NCBI GenBank assembly: GCA_002842205.1
Contig: PHCI01000007.1
Location: 81,690 to 145,689, forward strand
Direction of reading: 5' to 3'
Source of the DNA: Betaproteobacteria bacterium HGW-Betaproteobacteria-3
GTDB taxonomy: Bacteria > Pseudomonadota > Gammaproteobacteria > Burkholderiales > Burkholderiaceae_C
DNA length: 64,000 bases
The translations under genes were made by a program, and so were the position numbers. Below, piece by piece: positions 15,825-25,550 of this stretch (its first letter is position 1; each line of letters starts with the position of its first letter). The notes beneath the pieces were generated by a model. The model was given only the letters and a program-made list of their open reading frames with translations, was not told the DNA's origin and made no database searches.

Positions 15825-16493
15825 TCACCCCAGCAACCGCGCCAGGTCGGCCATCTCCGAAAACACCGCCGCCACGCCCGCGCGGCGCAGCGCATCGGGC
15901 GCGTCGTGGCCGGCTTCGGGCGGGCTGTAGCCGAACACGGTGGCGCCTGCGGCCACGCCGGCGGTGACGCCGGTGACGGTGTCCTCCACCACGGCGCAGC
16001 GGTCGGCGCGCACGCCCAGTTGGGCGATGGCGGCCAGGTAGACGTCGGGGGCGGGTTTGCTGCGCGGCAGGTCGTGGCCGCTGAAGATGCGGCCTTCAAA
16101 GTAGGGCATGAGGCCGCATTGGGCCAGTTGCAGATCGACCTTGTGGCGGTCGGCGCCGGAGCAGCAGGCGATGCGCCCGCCCAGGCGCCCGTGCAGCAGG
16201 GCCACGGCGGCCACGGCGCCGCGGATGGGCTGCAGTTCGCGCTGCAGGCGCAGGTTGCGGCGCTCGCGAAAGCGCTCCATCCAGGCTTCGGTCAAGGGCC
16301 GACCGGTGTGGGCTTCAATCAGCGCGGCCTGGTCCTTGACGGCCTTGCCGATGAAGAGGCGCAGGCATTCGGCGGGGGTGAGCGCCCAGCCACTTTCTTC
16401 CAGCATGTCGCGCAGCACGCCGTTGGTGATGGGTTCGCTGTCGACCAGCACGCCGTCGCAGTCGAACAGAATGGCATCGAATCGGGGCGTCAT
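15825..16493 (-). CDS. HAD-superfamily phosphatase (beta-phosphoglucomutase/Gph-like)
   Basis: A 222-residue HAD subfamily IA enzyme with a helical cap. Motif I is FDCDGVLVDSEP (residues 9-20, nucleophile Asp), motif II serine in IACCSGADRHKVD (about 108-120), motif III lysine in LPRSKPAPDVYL (about 142-153), motif IV in CAVVEDTVTGVTAG (about 165-178). The sequence around motif I and RSKPAPDVYLAA places it with phosphoglycolate phosphatase / beta-phosphoglucomutase-type hydrolases; the substrate is not clear. The ATG at 16493 is chosen over an upstream TTG at 16508. Element B copy 2 lies just upstream. Confidence 0.85.
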   Translation of the reverse strand: MTPRFDAILFDCDGVLVDSEPITNGVLRDMLEESGWALTPAECLRLFIGKAVKDQAALIEAHTGRPLTEAWMERFRERRNLRLQRELQPIRGAVAAVALLHGRLGGRIACCSGADRHKVDLQLAQCGLMPYFEGRIFSGHDLPRSKPAPDVYLAAIAQLGVRADRCAVVEDTVTGVTAGVAAGATVFGYSPPEAGHDAPDALRRAGVAAVFSEMADLARLLG

Positions 16494-16516
16494 CGGAAGA
16501 TCAGACAAGTATTGAA

Positions 16517-16556
16517 TAAATAGCTGAGAATGACCATTTGACGGGGGCTACCGGCC
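16517..16556 (+). repeat. Element B copy 2
   Basis: Reads AATAAATAGCTGAGAATGAC, then CATTTGACGGGGGCTACCGG. The second half matches the consensus exactly over ATGACCATTTGACGGGGGCTA; the AAAC of the first half is changed to TGAGA. It lies in the spacer between the HAD phosphatase and YchJ-like genes, which are both on the minus strand. Confidence 0.8.
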
Positions 16557-16583
16557 TATTTTTCATAAATTACAGCCGTTCTG

Positions 16584-17012
16584 TCATTGCAGCGCATCAC
16601 CGTCCACGTAATACCAGCGGTCGCTTTCGCGCACGAAGCGGCTGCGTTCGTGCAGGCGCACCGCGCGGCCGGATGCAGGGCCGGCGCCCCCCGCACGGTA
16701 GCGGGCGATGAACTCCACCTCGGCGTGGTCGGCGTCGATCACGCGGTGCGCGCGCACCGTCAAACCCAGCCAACGCGTTGCGGCGTCGGCCAACACCTCC
16801 TGCGGGCAGGTGCTGACGTGCCACGTCGCGCGCAGGTAGGCGGTGTCGCCACGCACGAAGGCACTGTAGCGCGAGCGCATGAGACTCTCTGCGTCGGGTG
16901 CAGGCAGGCTCTGCGCAAAAGACGGTGCGTCCAGGTAGCGGCCGCAGCAGTCGGCCCAGGTCAATGGGTGGACTGATAGGGTGCGGCCACAGGGGCACGG
17001 CGTCGACGCCAC
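16584..17012 (-). CDS. YchJ-family protein (UPF0225)
   Basis: A 142-residue protein of the YchJ/UPF0225 type. Seen: an N-terminal CPCG...CC cysteine cluster, CGRYL, then PDAESLMRSRYSAFVRGDTAYLRATWH (about residues 33-59), which is diagnostic, and the C-terminal FVRESDRWYYVDGD. The family is an NTF2-like fold with a SEC-C-type zinc site; its biochemical role is not settled. The GTG at 17012 is chosen because the cysteine motif follows directly and GAGG lies 6 bases upstream inside the end of the rhodanese gene, which stops 8 bases before. A two-gene unit with the rhodanese is likely. Confidence 0.82.
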   Translation of the reverse strand: MASTPCPCGRTLSVHPLTWADCCGRYLDAPSFAQSLPAPDAESLMRSRYSAFVRGDTAYLRATWHVSTCPQEVLADAATRWLGLTVRAHRVIDADHAEVEFIARYRAGGAGPASGRAVRLHERSRFVRESDRWYYVDGDALQ

Positions 17013-17020
17013 CGCGTGCC

Positions 17021-17461
17021 TCAGGCTTGGGCAGCGGCGCGACGCGCCTCGTGGGCCTGGCGGTGGGCCTCCAGCGTTTCGACCGGGGCGGCCTGCTTGA
17101 GCCATTCGGCAAAGCCGCCGTCGATGTGGGCCACGTTGGCCATGCCCATGTCTTGCAGGGTTTTGGCAGCCAGCGCGCTGCGCCAGCCCGCCCCGCAAAA
17201 CAGGATGAACTCTTTGCCTTCGTCGCCAAACACGGGCTTGAAGTACGGCGAAGCCGGGTCCACCCAGAACTCGAGCATGCCGCGCGGGGCCAGCAGCGCG
17301 CCGGGCACGGTGCCGTCGCGTTCGAGCTCGCGCACGTCGCGGATGTCGACGATCTGCACACGCGGGTCGGCCAGCCGCTCGCGCACTTGCGCCACGCTGT
17401 AGGTGGTGATCTGGGCCGAGGCTTCGTCCACCAGTTGGCGGAATCCTTTGGTGATGGGCAT
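17021..17461 (-). CDS. Rhodanese-like domain protein
   Basis: A 146-residue single rhodanese domain. VQIVDIRDVRELERDGTVPGALLAPRGMLEFW (about residues 35-66) is the CH2A-type region, and ILFCGAGWRSALAAKTLQDMG (about 86-106) holds the active-site cysteine and its anion-binding loop. Typical members carry sulfane sulfur or act as persulfide transferases in the cytoplasm; the donor and acceptor are unknown. It lies between trkH and the YchJ-like gene on the minus strand. Confidence 0.88.
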   Translation of the reverse strand: MPITKGFRQLVDEASAQITTYSVAQVRERLADPRVQIVDIRDVRELERDGTVPGALLAPRGMLEFWVDPASPYFKPVFGDEGKEFILFCGAGWRSALAAKTLQDMGMANVAHIDGGFAEWLKQAAPVETLEAHRQAHEARRAAAQA

Positions 17462-17492
17462 GACAATTTCTCCTGGGGTTGCCGGGTCCTGA

Positions 17493-18953
17493 TTATTTGC
17501 GCCAGAACTGCGCGGTGAACAGTACCATCACGGTCAGCAGTTCGAGCCGACCCAGCAGCATGGCAAAGCTGAGCACCCAGATCTGGAACGGGTGCAGACC
17601 GCCAAAGTTTCCCGCTGGGCCCACGTCGCCCAGGCCCGGGCCGATGTTATTGACCGTGGCCACCACCGCCGAAAAGGCGGTGACGATGTCAAGCCCGGTG
17701 AACAGCAACAGCATGGTCAGCCCCATGGTGGTCGCACCGTAAATCAGCATGAAGCCAAACACCGCCGTCATGACCGACATGGGCATGACCGAGCCGCCCA
17801 GCGTGACGGGATTGACCACGCGCGGATGGATGATACGGACCAACTCGCGCCGGGCCTGTTTGATCAGGAGAATCATCCGCACCATCTTGATGCCGCCGCC
17901 AGTGGAGCCGGCACACGAGACGAAGCACCCCAGAAACATGAGCAGCACCGGCGCAAAAACCGGCCAAAGTGAATAGTCGGTCGCCGAGTAGCCGGTGGTG
18001 GTGGCCAGCGAGAGCACATGAAATGCGCTGGCGCGCAAGGCCTCTGCAAAGTCGTCGTACACGCCGTGCGCGGCCAGCAGGCCAGTCAGCAGCACGATGG
18101 CGCCCGCCAGGACCGAGAAGTAGGTGCGGATCTCGCGATCGTGGATCAGGGGTTGGAGCGAGCGGTTGCGCAGCACAATGAAATAGCGCATGAAGCTGAC
18201 GCCGGCCAGCGCCATGAACACTATGGCCACGATTTCGACTTCGGGCGAATTGAAATATCCCAAGCTTGCATCGTGCGACGAGAAGCCGCCCAGGCCCATG
18301 GTGGTGCACATGTGCATGAAAGCATCTGCCCAACCCATGCCGGCCCAGCGGTAGGACAGCAGGCAAGCCGTTGAAAACATGAAATACACGCCCCACAGCC
18401 CGCGGGCCGTTTCGGCGATGCGGGGCGTGAACTTGGTGTCCTTCATGGGGCCGGGCGTTTCGGCCCGGTACAGCTGCACGCCACCCAGCCCCAACATGGG
18501 CAGCACCGCCACCACCAGCAGCATGATGCCGAGACCGCCGATGAGCTGCAGGAAGCAGCGCCAGACGTTGGCCGAAACGGGCAAGGCGTCCAGGCCGGTG
18601 AGGGCCGTGGCCCCCGTGGCGGTCAGTGCGCTCATGGCCTCGAAATAGGCTTTGGTCCAGGTGATGTCGGGCACCGTGTACATCAGTGGCAGGGCCGCAT
18701 AGGCCGGCAACACCAGCCAGACCAGATTGACCAGCAAAAACCCGTCTTTCGGCATGAGCTCCCGCCGGTGGTTCCGGGTGCACAACCACAGCAACAGGCC
18801 GCTGGCGACCGTCAGTGCAAACCCGATGGCCCAGACCCGGGTGTGGTGGTGTGCATCCAGAAACCAGGCCCAGGCCAGCGGCATCAGGAACGCAAACGAG
18901 AACGCGAACAGGATTCGGGAGAAAACCGAGAGAACGGGCAACAGGCTGTACAT
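17493..18953 (-). CDS. trkH: Trk potassium uptake protein, membrane subunit
   Basis: A 486-residue K+ transporter with four pore repeats. The filter glycines are visible in SALTATGATALTG (about residue 110), CTTMGLGGFSSHD (about 218), ATTTGYSATDYSLW (about 312) and VVATVNNIGPGLGDVGPAGNF (about 430). It imports K+ across the inner membrane with the NAD-binding TrkA, whose gene lies 106 bases upstream. A hydrophilic loop with KDTKFTPRIAETAR is usual for TrkH. The rhodanese gene begins 32 bases after its stop. Confidence 0.93.
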   Translation of the reverse strand: MYSLLPVLSVFSRILFAFSFAFLMPLAWAWFLDAHHHTRVWAIGFALTVASGLLLWLCTRNHRRELMPKDGFLLVNLVWLVLPAYAALPLMYTVPDITWTKAYFEAMSALTATGATALTGLDALPVSANVWRCFLQLIGGLGIMLLVVAVLPMLGLGGVQLYRAETPGPMKDTKFTPRIAETARGLWGVYFMFSTACLLSYRWAGMGWADAFMHMCTTMGLGGFSSHDASLGYFNSPEVEIVAIVFMALAGVSFMRYFIVLRNRSLQPLIHDREIRTYFSVLAGAIVLLTGLLAAHGVYDDFAEALRASAFHVLSLATTTGYSATDYSLWPVFAPVLLMFLGCFVSCAGSTGGGIKMVRMILLIKQARRELVRIIHPRVVNPVTLGGSVMPMSVMTAVFGFMLIYGATTMGLTMLLLFTGLDIVTAFSAVVATVNNIGPGLGDVGPAGNFGGLHPFQIWVLSFAMLLGRLELLTVMVLFTAQFWRK

Positions 18954-19059
18954 GCTTGGCCCTATTTTCGCGAGAACCCCGGGCTCATGCGGGTGACACT
19001 GGCGGCCAGGGTCGAAAATGCGACGTCAAGGGGCATGTCGGCGAGCGGTGGCGGCATCG

Positions 19060-20451
19060 TCAGCCAAAGTAGGTGGCGCTGACCTGGAACAGCCGCTCGA
19101 CCTCACGCACCAGGCGCTTGTTCGGGATGAAGATGATGATGTGGTCGTTGGTTTCGATGACCGTGTCGTGGTGCGGCATCAGCACCTCGGAGGTTCGGTC
19201 GGCCCCGCGCACGATGGCACCGATACGGGCGCCCTTGGGCAGCTTGATGTCTTCGACCTTGCGCCCCACGAGCCTGGAGGTTTTGGCGTCTCCGCGAGCA
19301 ATGCCCTCCAGCGCCTCGGCCGCGCCTCGGCGCAGGCTGTGCACGGCCGCCACGTCGCCCCGGCGCAAGTGGGTCAGCAGCTCGCCGATCACGGTTTGCG
19401 CCGGCGAGATGGCGATGTCGATGGTGCTCCCCTGCATCATGTCGGCATACGCGCGCCGGTTGATGAGCGACATCACGCGCCCGGCGCCCAGCCGTTTGGC
19501 CAGCATGGCCGACATGATGTTGTCCTCGTCATCGCTGGTCAGTGCCAGAAACAGGTCCATCTCACCGACATTTTCCTCCAGCAGCAGATCCTCGTCGGCC
19601 CCGTCGCCTCGCAGTACCAGCATGGACGAGGGCAACTGGCTGGCCAGGTATTCGCACCGTGCCTTCTCGCGCTCGATGAGCTTGACCTCGCACTGGCCAA
19701 TCAGGCTGCGCGCCAGGCGCAAGCCCACTTTGCCACCGCCCGCAATCATGACGCGCTGGACCGGCTTGTCGATGTTGTGGATCGCCCCCAGCACATAGCG
19801 GATCTGGCGCGTGTCGGCCAGCACAAACACCTCGTCGCCGGCCAGGATGCGGGTCTGCCGGGTGGCCTCCATTTCGGCGTCAAGGCGGTACAGCGCCACC
19901 ACACGCATTTCGGCGTGGGGAAAGCGCTCCCGGAATTCGCCGATGGTGTGTCCGACCAGTGCACCGCCGTACGCGGCCCGCATCGCGATCAGGCTGGCCC
20001 GCCCGTTGGCGAATTCCAGAACCTGCAGCGCCTCGGGGTAGCTGATGAGCTGGTGGATGTAGCGCGTGACCGACTCTTCAGGGCAAATCACATGGTCTAC
20101 CGCAAAGCCGTTTTTTCCCAGCAAGGCGTCGCCTTCGACGAATTCGGGGGAACGCAGGCGGGCAACGGTACTGGGCACATTGAAGATGTCATGCGCCACC
20201 TTGCAAACCACGAGGTTGGACTCGTCGGCGGCGGCGCAGGCGATCACCATGTCGGCATCCTGGGCACCGGCTTCACGCAGCACGGAGGGCTGGATGCCGT
20301 TGCCCACCACCCCCCGCAAATCAAGCCGGTCCTCCAGCAATCGCAGCCGCACCGGATCGTAGTCGATGACCGTGATGTCGTTCTGCTCGGAAACCAGGCT
20401 TTCAGCGACGCTTTCGCCGACGCGACCTGCGCCCAAAATAATGATGTTCAT
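19060..20451 (-). CDS. trkA: Trk potassium uptake protein, NAD-binding subunit
   Basis: A 463-residue cytoplasmic peripheral protein with two tandem RCK units. The first Rossmann motif is IIILGAGRVGESVAE at the N terminus, the second VMIAGGGKVGLRLARSL near residue 232, each followed by a TrkA-C domain (about 140-220 and 370-455). It gates TrkH according to nucleotide binding. The ATG at 20451 gives the exact family N terminus (MNIIILGAGRVG). The gene order trkA then trkH on the same strand supports one operon. Confidence 0.94.
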   Translation of the reverse strand: MNIIILGAGRVGESVAESLVSEQNDITVIDYDPVRLRLLEDRLDLRGVVGNGIQPSVLREAGAQDADMVIACAAADESNLVVCKVAHDIFNVPSTVARLRSPEFVEGDALLGKNGFAVDHVICPEESVTRYIHQLISYPEALQVLEFANGRASLIAMRAAYGGALVGHTIGEFRERFPHAEMRVVALYRLDAEMEATRQTRILAGDEVFVLADTRQIRYVLGAIHNIDKPVQRVMIAGGGKVGLRLARSLIGQCEVKLIEREKARCEYLASQLPSSMLVLRGDGADEDLLLEENVGEMDLFLALTSDDEDNIMSAMLAKRLGAGRVMSLINRRAYADMMQGSTIDIAISPAQTVIGELLTHLRRGDVAAVHSLRRGAAEALEGIARGDAKTSRLVGRKVEDIKLPKGARIGAIVRGADRTSEVLMPHHDTVIETNDHIIIFIPNKRLVREVERLFQVSATYFG

Positions 20452-20520
20452 GGTGTGCGAATCATACGGACGCAAGGGCCGCGTCGCCGCACCCGGTCGT
20501 TTGCCCTCGCATGCGGTCCG

Positions 20521-21651
20521 TCAGGCCAGCGCCCGCTGGATGATGATTTTTTGCACATCCGACGTGCCTTCGTAGATCTGGCAGACCCGCACGTCGCGGT
20601 AGATGCGCTCGACGGGGAAGTCGTTCACATAGCCGTAGCCGCCCAGCGTCTGGAGCGCGGCGCTGCACACGCGCTCGGCCATTTCGCTGGCGAACAGCTT
20701 GGCCATGGCGGCCTCCTTCAGGCACGGCTGGCCCGCGTCGCGCAGGCTGGCGGCGTGCCAGATGAGCTGGCGTGCGGCCTCGAGCTGCGTGGCGCAGTCG
20801 GCCAGGCGGAAGCCCACCGCCTGGTGGTTGAAGATGGCCGTGCCAAAGCTCTCGCGCTCTTTGGCGTAGGCCAGGGCGCAGTCGAACGCCGCGCGGGCCA
20901 TGCCCACGCTTTGCGCGGCGATGCCGATGCGCCCGCCCTCCAGCGCCGACAGGGCGATGCGGTAGCCCTCGCCTTCCTGGCCAATGCGGTTTTCGGCGGG
21001 GATGCGGCACTGGTCCAGGTTGATCTGCGCGGTGTCGCTCGAATGCTGGCCAAGCTTTTCTTCAAGCCGCGCCACCACGTAGCCGGGCGCGTCGGTGGGG
21101 ACGATGAAGGCGCTCATGCCTTTTTTGCCCGCGCCCTTGTCGGTGACGGCAATCACGATCGCCACGTGGCCGTTCTGGCCGCTGGTGATGAACTGCTTGA
21201 CGCCGTGGATGACGTAGCTGTCGCCGTCGCGCGTGGCGGTGGTGCGCAGCGCTGACGCGTCCGAGCCCACATGCGGTTCGGTCAGGCAGAAGGCGCCCAG
21301 CATGCGGCCCTGCGCCAGTGGCGTGAGCCATTGTTTTTGTTGCGCGGCATTGCCGTAGCGCATGAGAATGGCGTTGACCGGGCAGTTGGTGACGCTGATG
21401 GCGGTGCTGGTGCCGCCGTCGCCCGCGGCAATTTCTTCCAGCACCAGGGCCAGGGTGAGGTAGTCCAGCCCCGCGCCGCCCAGTTCTTCGGGCACGCAGA
21501 TGCCATAGGCGCCGAGCGCGGCCAAGCCCTGGTGCACGTCCTTGGGGAAGTGGTGCTCCTTGTCCCAGCGGGCGGCGTGGGGCGCGATCTGCTCGGTGGC
21601 AAAGGCGCGCACCGCGTCGCGGATCATGTGCTGGTCCTGGGTCAATACCAT
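20521..21651 (-). CDS. Short-chain-type acyl-CoA dehydrogenase
   Basis: A 376-residue FAD enzyme. Signature 1 is CLTEPHVGSDASALRT (about residues 120-135) and signature 2 QTLGGYGYVNDFPVERIYRDVRVCQIYEGTSDVQ near the C terminus, which contains the catalytic glutamate (YEGT) of the short-chain class. It follows the thiolase gene, with element B copy 3 in the spacer, and closes the block that starts with isovaleryl-CoA dehydrogenase. A butyryl- or 2-methyl-branched acyl-CoA substrate is likely but not determined. Confidence 0.87.
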   Translation of the reverse strand: MVLTQDQHMIRDAVRAFATEQIAPHAARWDKEHHFPKDVHQGLAALGAYGICVPEELGGAGLDYLTLALVLEEIAAGDGGTSTAISVTNCPVNAILMRYGNAAQQKQWLTPLAQGRMLGAFCLTEPHVGSDASALRTTATRDGDSYVIHGVKQFITSGQNGHVAIVIAVTDKGAGKKGMSAFIVPTDAPGYVVARLEEKLGQHSSDTAQINLDQCRIPAENRIGQEGEGYRIALSALEGGRIGIAAQSVGMARAAFDCALAYAKERESFGTAIFNHQAVGFRLADCATQLEAARQLIWHAASLRDAGQPCLKEAAMAKLFASEMAERVCSAALQTLGGYGYVNDFPVERIYRDVRVCQIYEGTSDVQKIIIQRALA

Positions 21652-21750
21652 GGCGTGAGGCCTTTCAGGGCATGCGGATGGACCGGGTGGCGCGCCGCTG
21701 CAGGGGCGGCCGCGCCTGGTGCCCTGTTTTCACAAATTTCAAGAGAAATT

Positions 21751-21793
21751 GGCATTTAGCCCCCGTCAAATGGTCATAGTTTGCTATTTTTAA
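21751..21793 (-). repeat. Element B copy 3, best match to consensus
   Basis: On the minus strand this reads AAAATAGCAAACTATGACC, then ATTTGACGGGGGCTAAATGCC. It lies 8 bases after the thiolase stop, in the spacer before the acyl-CoA dehydrogenase. Read in the other direction in the frame used by the coding copies (GCC CCC GTC AAA TGG TCA TAG) it contains a stop codon. Confidence 0.85.
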
Positions 21794-21801
21794 CGTAGTA
21801 A

Positions 21802-22983
21802 TTAGAGCAGCTCCAGGGCCACGGCCGTGGCCTCGCCACCGCCGATGCACAGCGTGGCCAACCCCTTTTTGAGGCCGCGCCGCTGCAGCGCATGGATCAG
21901 CGTGACCATGATGCGCGCGCCGCTGGCGCCGATCGGGTGGCCCAGCGCGCAGGCGCCACCGTGGATGTTGACGATGTCGTGCGACAGCTTGAGCTCGGTC
22001 ATCAGCGCCATGGGCACCACGGCAAAGGCTTCGTTCACCTCCCACAGGTCCACGTCTTTCACGTTCCAGCCGGCCTTGGCCAGCGCCTTCTGCGTGGCGC
22101 CCACGGGTGCGGTGGTGAACCAGTTGGGTTCCTGCGCGTGCATGGCGTGGGCCACGATGCGCGCCAGCGGCTTGAGGCCCAGCTTCTGCGCAGTGGACGC
22201 CAGCATCATCACCATGGCGGCGGCGCCGTCGTTGATGCTGGAGCTGCTGGCGGCGGTGATGGTGCCGTCTTTTTTGAAGGCGGGCTTGAGCGTGGGAATC
22301 TTGTCGAGCTTGACGCGGCCCGGGCCTTCGTCGATGGCGATCACGGTGTCGCCCGCGCGGCCCTTGACGGTCACGGGCGTGATTTCGGTGGCGAACGCAC
22401 CCGATTCGGTGGCCGCCTTGGCGCGCTGCACCGAGGTGGTGGCAAAGGCGTCCTGCGCTTCGCGGCTGAACTGGTATTTGGCAGCGCAGTCTTCGCCAAA
22501 GGTGCCCATGGCACGGCCGGGTTCGTAGGCGTCTTCCAGGCCGTCGAGCATCATGTGGTCGAAGATGCGGTCGTGGCCGATGCGGTAGCCGCCGCGGGCC
22601 TTGGGCAGCAGGTAGGGTGCGTTGGTCATGCTCTCCATGCCGCCGGCGACCATCACCTCGTGGCTGCCGGCCCGCAGCATGTCGTGCGCGAACATGGCGG
22701 CCTTCATGCCCGAGCCGCACATCTTGGACAGCGTGACCGCGCCCGCCGACAGCGGCAGGCCGCCCTTGAGCGCCGCCTGGCGGGCCGGCGCCTGGCCCTG
22801 CCCCGCCATCAGGCAGTTGCCAAACAGCACCTCGGTCACCGCGTCGGGCGCAATGCCCGCACGCGCCACGGCGGCCCGGATGGCGGCACCGCCCAGGTCG
22901 TGCGCGGCCAGCGATGCAAAGTCGCCCTGGAAGCTGCCCATGGGGGTGCGGGCGGCGCCCACAATCACAACGGAATCGGACAT
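21802..22983 (-). CDS. Acetyl-CoA C-acetyltransferase (thiolase)
   Basis: A 393-residue thiolase. The nucleophilic cysteine lies in LSKMCGSGMKA (Cys89), the histidine in HGGACALGHPIGASGARI (about 343-360) and the second cysteine in TLCIGGGEATA near the C terminus. The length and sequence fit biosynthetic/acetoacetyl-CoA thiolases, which here would join or split acetoacetyl-CoA produced by leucine breakdown. It lies 22 bases downstream of aceK. The ATG at 22983 is chosen because family sequences begin MSDxVVIVGAARTP. Confidence 0.93.
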   Translation of the reverse strand: MSDSVVIVGAARTPMGSFQGDFASLAAHDLGGAAIRAAVARAGIAPDAVTEVLFGNCLMAGQGQAPARQAALKGGLPLSAGAVTLSKMCGSGMKAAMFAHDMLRAGSHEVMVAGGMESMTNAPYLLPKARGGYRIGHDRIFDHMMLDGLEDAYEPGRAMGTFGEDCAAKYQFSREAQDAFATTSVQRAKAATESGAFATEITPVTVKGRAGDTVIAIDEGPGRVKLDKIPTLKPAFKKDGTITAASSSSINDGAAAMVMMLASTAQKLGLKPLARIVAHAMHAQEPNWFTTAPVGATQKALAKAGWNVKDVDLWEVNEAFAVVPMALMTELKLSHDIVNIHGGACALGHPIGASGARIMVTLIHALQRRGLKKGLATLCIGGGEATAVALELL

Positions 22984-23005
22984 GGTTTTCTCCTTCAAAC
23001 GGGGG

Positions 23006-24814
23006 TCAGGAAAGTTGGGAAATTTCGGGCCGGAAGCGTTTGTCGCGCTCGTAGGGGAACACGTCGTGCACGTGTCCGGCCTGGATGCGGTCTTTCTGGG
23101 CCTGCCAGAACGCGGCGTCCAGCAAGTCGGCGTGGTGTTTCATGAACACGTTGCGCACCTGGGTGTTGCCCAGCAAAAAAGGGCCGAAGGTTTCAGGAAA
23201 CACGTCGCGCGGGCCCACGCTGTACCAGATTTCGCCGCTCATCTCGTCTTCTTCGTTGCGCGGCGTGGGCACGCGGCGGAAGTTGCAGTCGGTGATGTAT
23301 TCGATCTCGTCGTAGTCGTAGAACACCACCTTGCCGTGGCGCGTGACGCCAAAGTTCTTCCAAAGCATGTCGCCGGGAAAGATGTTGGCGGCCACCAGGT
23401 CCTTGATGGCGTTGCCGTACTCGATCACGCCGCGCTCGATCTGGTCCTGCGCCAGCGCGTCGTCCGGCCCGGCGTCAAAGGCTTCCTGCAGATAGATGTT
23501 GAGCGGGATCATGCGGCGCTCGATGTAGATGTGCTTGATGATCACTTCCTGCTGGCCGTCGCCGTCGCGGTCAGAAATCTCGAGCTGGCTGGGTGCGAAT
23601 TTTTCGATCTCGGCGATCAGTTCGTCGTCGAAACGCTCGCGCGGGAAAGCCACCTCGCTGTACTCCAGCGTGTCGGCCATGCGGCCCACCCGGTCGTGCT
23701 GCTTGACCAGCAGGTACTTGCCCTTGATCTGCTCGCGCGAGGTGTCCTTTTGCGGCGGGTAGTAGTCCTTGATGAGCTTGAACACGTAGGGGAACGAGGG
23801 AAGGTCAAACACCAGCATCACCATGCCCTTGATGCCGGGCGCAATGCGGAATTTGTCGGTGCTGTGGCGCAGGTGGTAGAGGAAGTCGCGGTAAAACAGC
23901 GTCTTGCCCTGCTTGGCCAGGCCCAGCGCGTTGTAGATCTCGTTGCGGGGCTTGCGCGGCATCATGCTGCGCAAAAACTGCACATAGGCCGACGGGATTT
24001 CCATTTCCACCATGAAATAGGCACGCGCAAAGCTGAACAGCATCAGCAGGTCGTCCTCGCCGAACAGCGCCGCGTCGATCACCAGCTTGCCCGATTTGGC
24101 GTGCAGGATGGGCAGGGCAAACGGCACTTCGTTGAAGCCGTTGATGATCTTGCCCACCACGTAGGCGCCCTTGTTGCGGAAGAACAGGCTGGACAGCACC
24201 TGGAGCTGGAAGTTGGCCCGCAGCTTGACCTGGCCCAGACGGCTTTGCATGGCCTGCAGCACGTCGCCGGCGTCGCGCTCCAGGTCTTCAAAATCGCGGC
24301 GCAGGTCAAAGTAGCGCACCGCCTGCGTGATGGTGGCGCCCAGCGTTTCGCGCGTGGGGTAGTAGGCGATGTAGGTGGGCCGGGCGGCGGGTTCGTCGTT
24401 CTCGATGTACTCGGTGCTGACGGCGGGCCGCACGAAGATGAAGTCGTTCTGGAAGTGCGTGCGGTGCAGGATCTTGGTGGTGACCGAGTTGAAGAAGGTC
24501 TCGGCCAGCTCGGGCTGGTGGTGATCGACCAGCAGGCCGATGTAGTGCAGCTTGACCTGCTGCCAGACGTCCATGGGGTGCTCGCCGGCCTTGAATTCCT
24601 TTTCGAGCCGCATCGTGCATTCCTTGACGCGCAGGTCGTAGAACTCGATGCGTTCGCGCTGGGCGCGTTGCTGGCCGTGCCAGTCGGCGGTTTCAAACCG
24701 GTGCTTGGCCCGGGCCGATTCGGTGCGGAACAGCCGGTAGTGGCGGTTGAAGCCGTCCATCATGGCCTTGGCAATGCCATAGGCCAGCGGGGAATCAAGC
24801 TTTTGCGGGAACAC
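23006..24814 (-). CDS. aceK: Isocitrate dehydrogenase kinase/phosphatase
   Basis: A 602-residue AceK. It phosphorylates isocitrate dehydrogenase to divert isocitrate into the glyoxylate shunt and reverses this. Seen: [22 protein letters not shown] at the N terminus, the regulatory half, and the kinase half with [41 protein letters not shown] (about 345-385) and [20 protein letters not shown] (about 500-520), which includes the metal-binding DYDE. A GTG start at 24814 is used; GGAG lies 9 bases upstream in the end of the carbonic anhydrase gene, which overlaps nothing but ends only 6 bases before. The location in the isovaleryl-CoA dehydrogenase operon links the shunt to acetyl-CoA-producing catabolism. 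Confidence 0.95.
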   Translation of the reverse strand: MFPQKLDSPLAYGIAKAMMDGFNRHYRLFRTESARAKHRFETADWHGQQRAQRERIEFYDLRVKECTMRLEKEFKAGEHPMDVWQQVKLHYIGLLVDHHQPELAETFFNSVTTKILHRTHFQNDFIFVRPAVSTEYIENDEPAARPTYIAYYPTRETLGATITQAVRYFDLRRDFEDLERDAGDVLQAMQSRLGQVKLRANFQLQVLSSLFFRNKGAYVVGKIINGFNEVPFALPILHAKSGKLVIDAALFGEDDLLMLFSFARAYFMVEMEIPSAYVQFLRSMMPRKPRNEIYNALGLAKQGKTLFYRDFLYHLRHSTDKFRIAPGIKGMVMLVFDLPSFPYVFKLIKDYYPPQKDTSREQIKGKYLLVKQHDRVGRMADTLEYSEVAFPRERFDDELIAEIEKFAPSQLEISDRDGDGQQEVIIKHIYIERRMIPLNIYLQEAFDAGPDDALAQDQIERGVIEYGNAIKDLVAANIFPGDMLWKNFGVTRHGKVVFYDYDEIEYITDCNFRRVPTPRNEEDEMSGEIWYSVGPRDVFPETFGPFLLGNTQVRNVFMKHHADLLDAAFWQAQKDRIQAGHVHDVFPYERDKRFRPEISQLS

Positions 24815-24820
24815 CTGGCG

Positions 24821-25486
24821 TCACTCCGGGGCAGATGGCGCGCGCGGATAGCGCTTGAACGCGGTGCTGAACGTCGCCACGATCGACTCCGGGCTGTCCA
24901 TGGTCACGCCCAGGTCCTTGAGCAGGCCGTCGCTCAGGCCATACACCCAGCCGTGCACCGACAGCTTCTGACCGCGCGCCCAGGCGTCCTGCATCACGGT
25001 GGACAGCGCGACGTTGCCCACCTGCTCGATGACGTTCATCTCGCACAGGATGTTCTCCTGCTCTTCAGGGGGCAGGTGGTCGATGCGGCCCCGGTGGCGC
25101 AGCCGCACGTCCTGGATGTGACGCAGCCAGTTGTCGGCCAGGCCGATGCGCAGGCCCTGCAGCGCCGCGCGCACACCGGCGCAGCCGTAGTGGCCCACCA
25201 CCATGATGTGTTCCACCTTGAGGTGTTCGACCGCGAACTGGATGGTGGACAGCGCGTTCAGATCCGAATGCACCACCACGTTGGCCACGTTGCGGTGCAC
25301 AAACACCTCGCCCGGCTCCAGCCCGGTGATCTGGTTGGCGGGCACCCGGCTGTCCGAGCAGCCGATCCACATGTACCTGGGCTTCTGCTGCGACTTGAGG
25401 CCGGTGAAAAACCCAGGGCGTTCGCGCTCCATCTGGGCGGCCCAGGCGCGGTTGTGTTCCAGCAGGTGATCAAGTGAGGACGTCAT
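24821..25486 (-). CDS. can: Beta-class carbonic anhydrase
   Basis: A 221-residue beta-carbonic anhydrase that interconverts CO2 and bicarbonate. Zinc ligands are in MWIGCSDSRVPANQI (Cys and Asp, about residues 38-52) and VVGHYGCAGVRAAL (His and Cys, about 96-109). ATG at 25486 gives the family start; the longer upstream reading is a repetitive GC-rich stretch. It lies between isovaleryl-CoA dehydrogenase (64 bases upstream) and aceK. A plausible role is to supply bicarbonate to the biotin-dependent methylcrotonyl-CoA carboxylase (inference). Confidence 0.93.
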   Translation of the reverse strand: MTSSLDHLLEHNRAWAAQMERERPGFFTGLKSQQKPRYMWIGCSDSRVPANQITGLEPGEVFVHRNVANVVVHSDLNALSTIQFAVEHLKVEHIMVVGHYGCAGVRAALQGLRIGLADNWLRHIQDVRLRHRGRIDHLPPEEQENILCEMNVIEQVGNVALSTVMQDAWARGQKLSVHGWVYGLSDGLLKDLGVTMDSPESIVATFSTAFKRYPRAPSAPE

Positions 25487-25550
25487 GGGCAGATTGTCGC
25501 TTGCGCGCCGCAGGGCAGGGCAGGGCACGGCGCGGCGCGGCACCGCAGCG

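Noticed and set aside
22622..25477. Very long plus-strand open frame opposite aceK, carbonic anhydrase and the end of the thiolase
   Set aside because: The opposite strand carries complete, motif-rich genes; the long frame is an effect of high G+C at third codon positions. No domain, start site or signal supports it.
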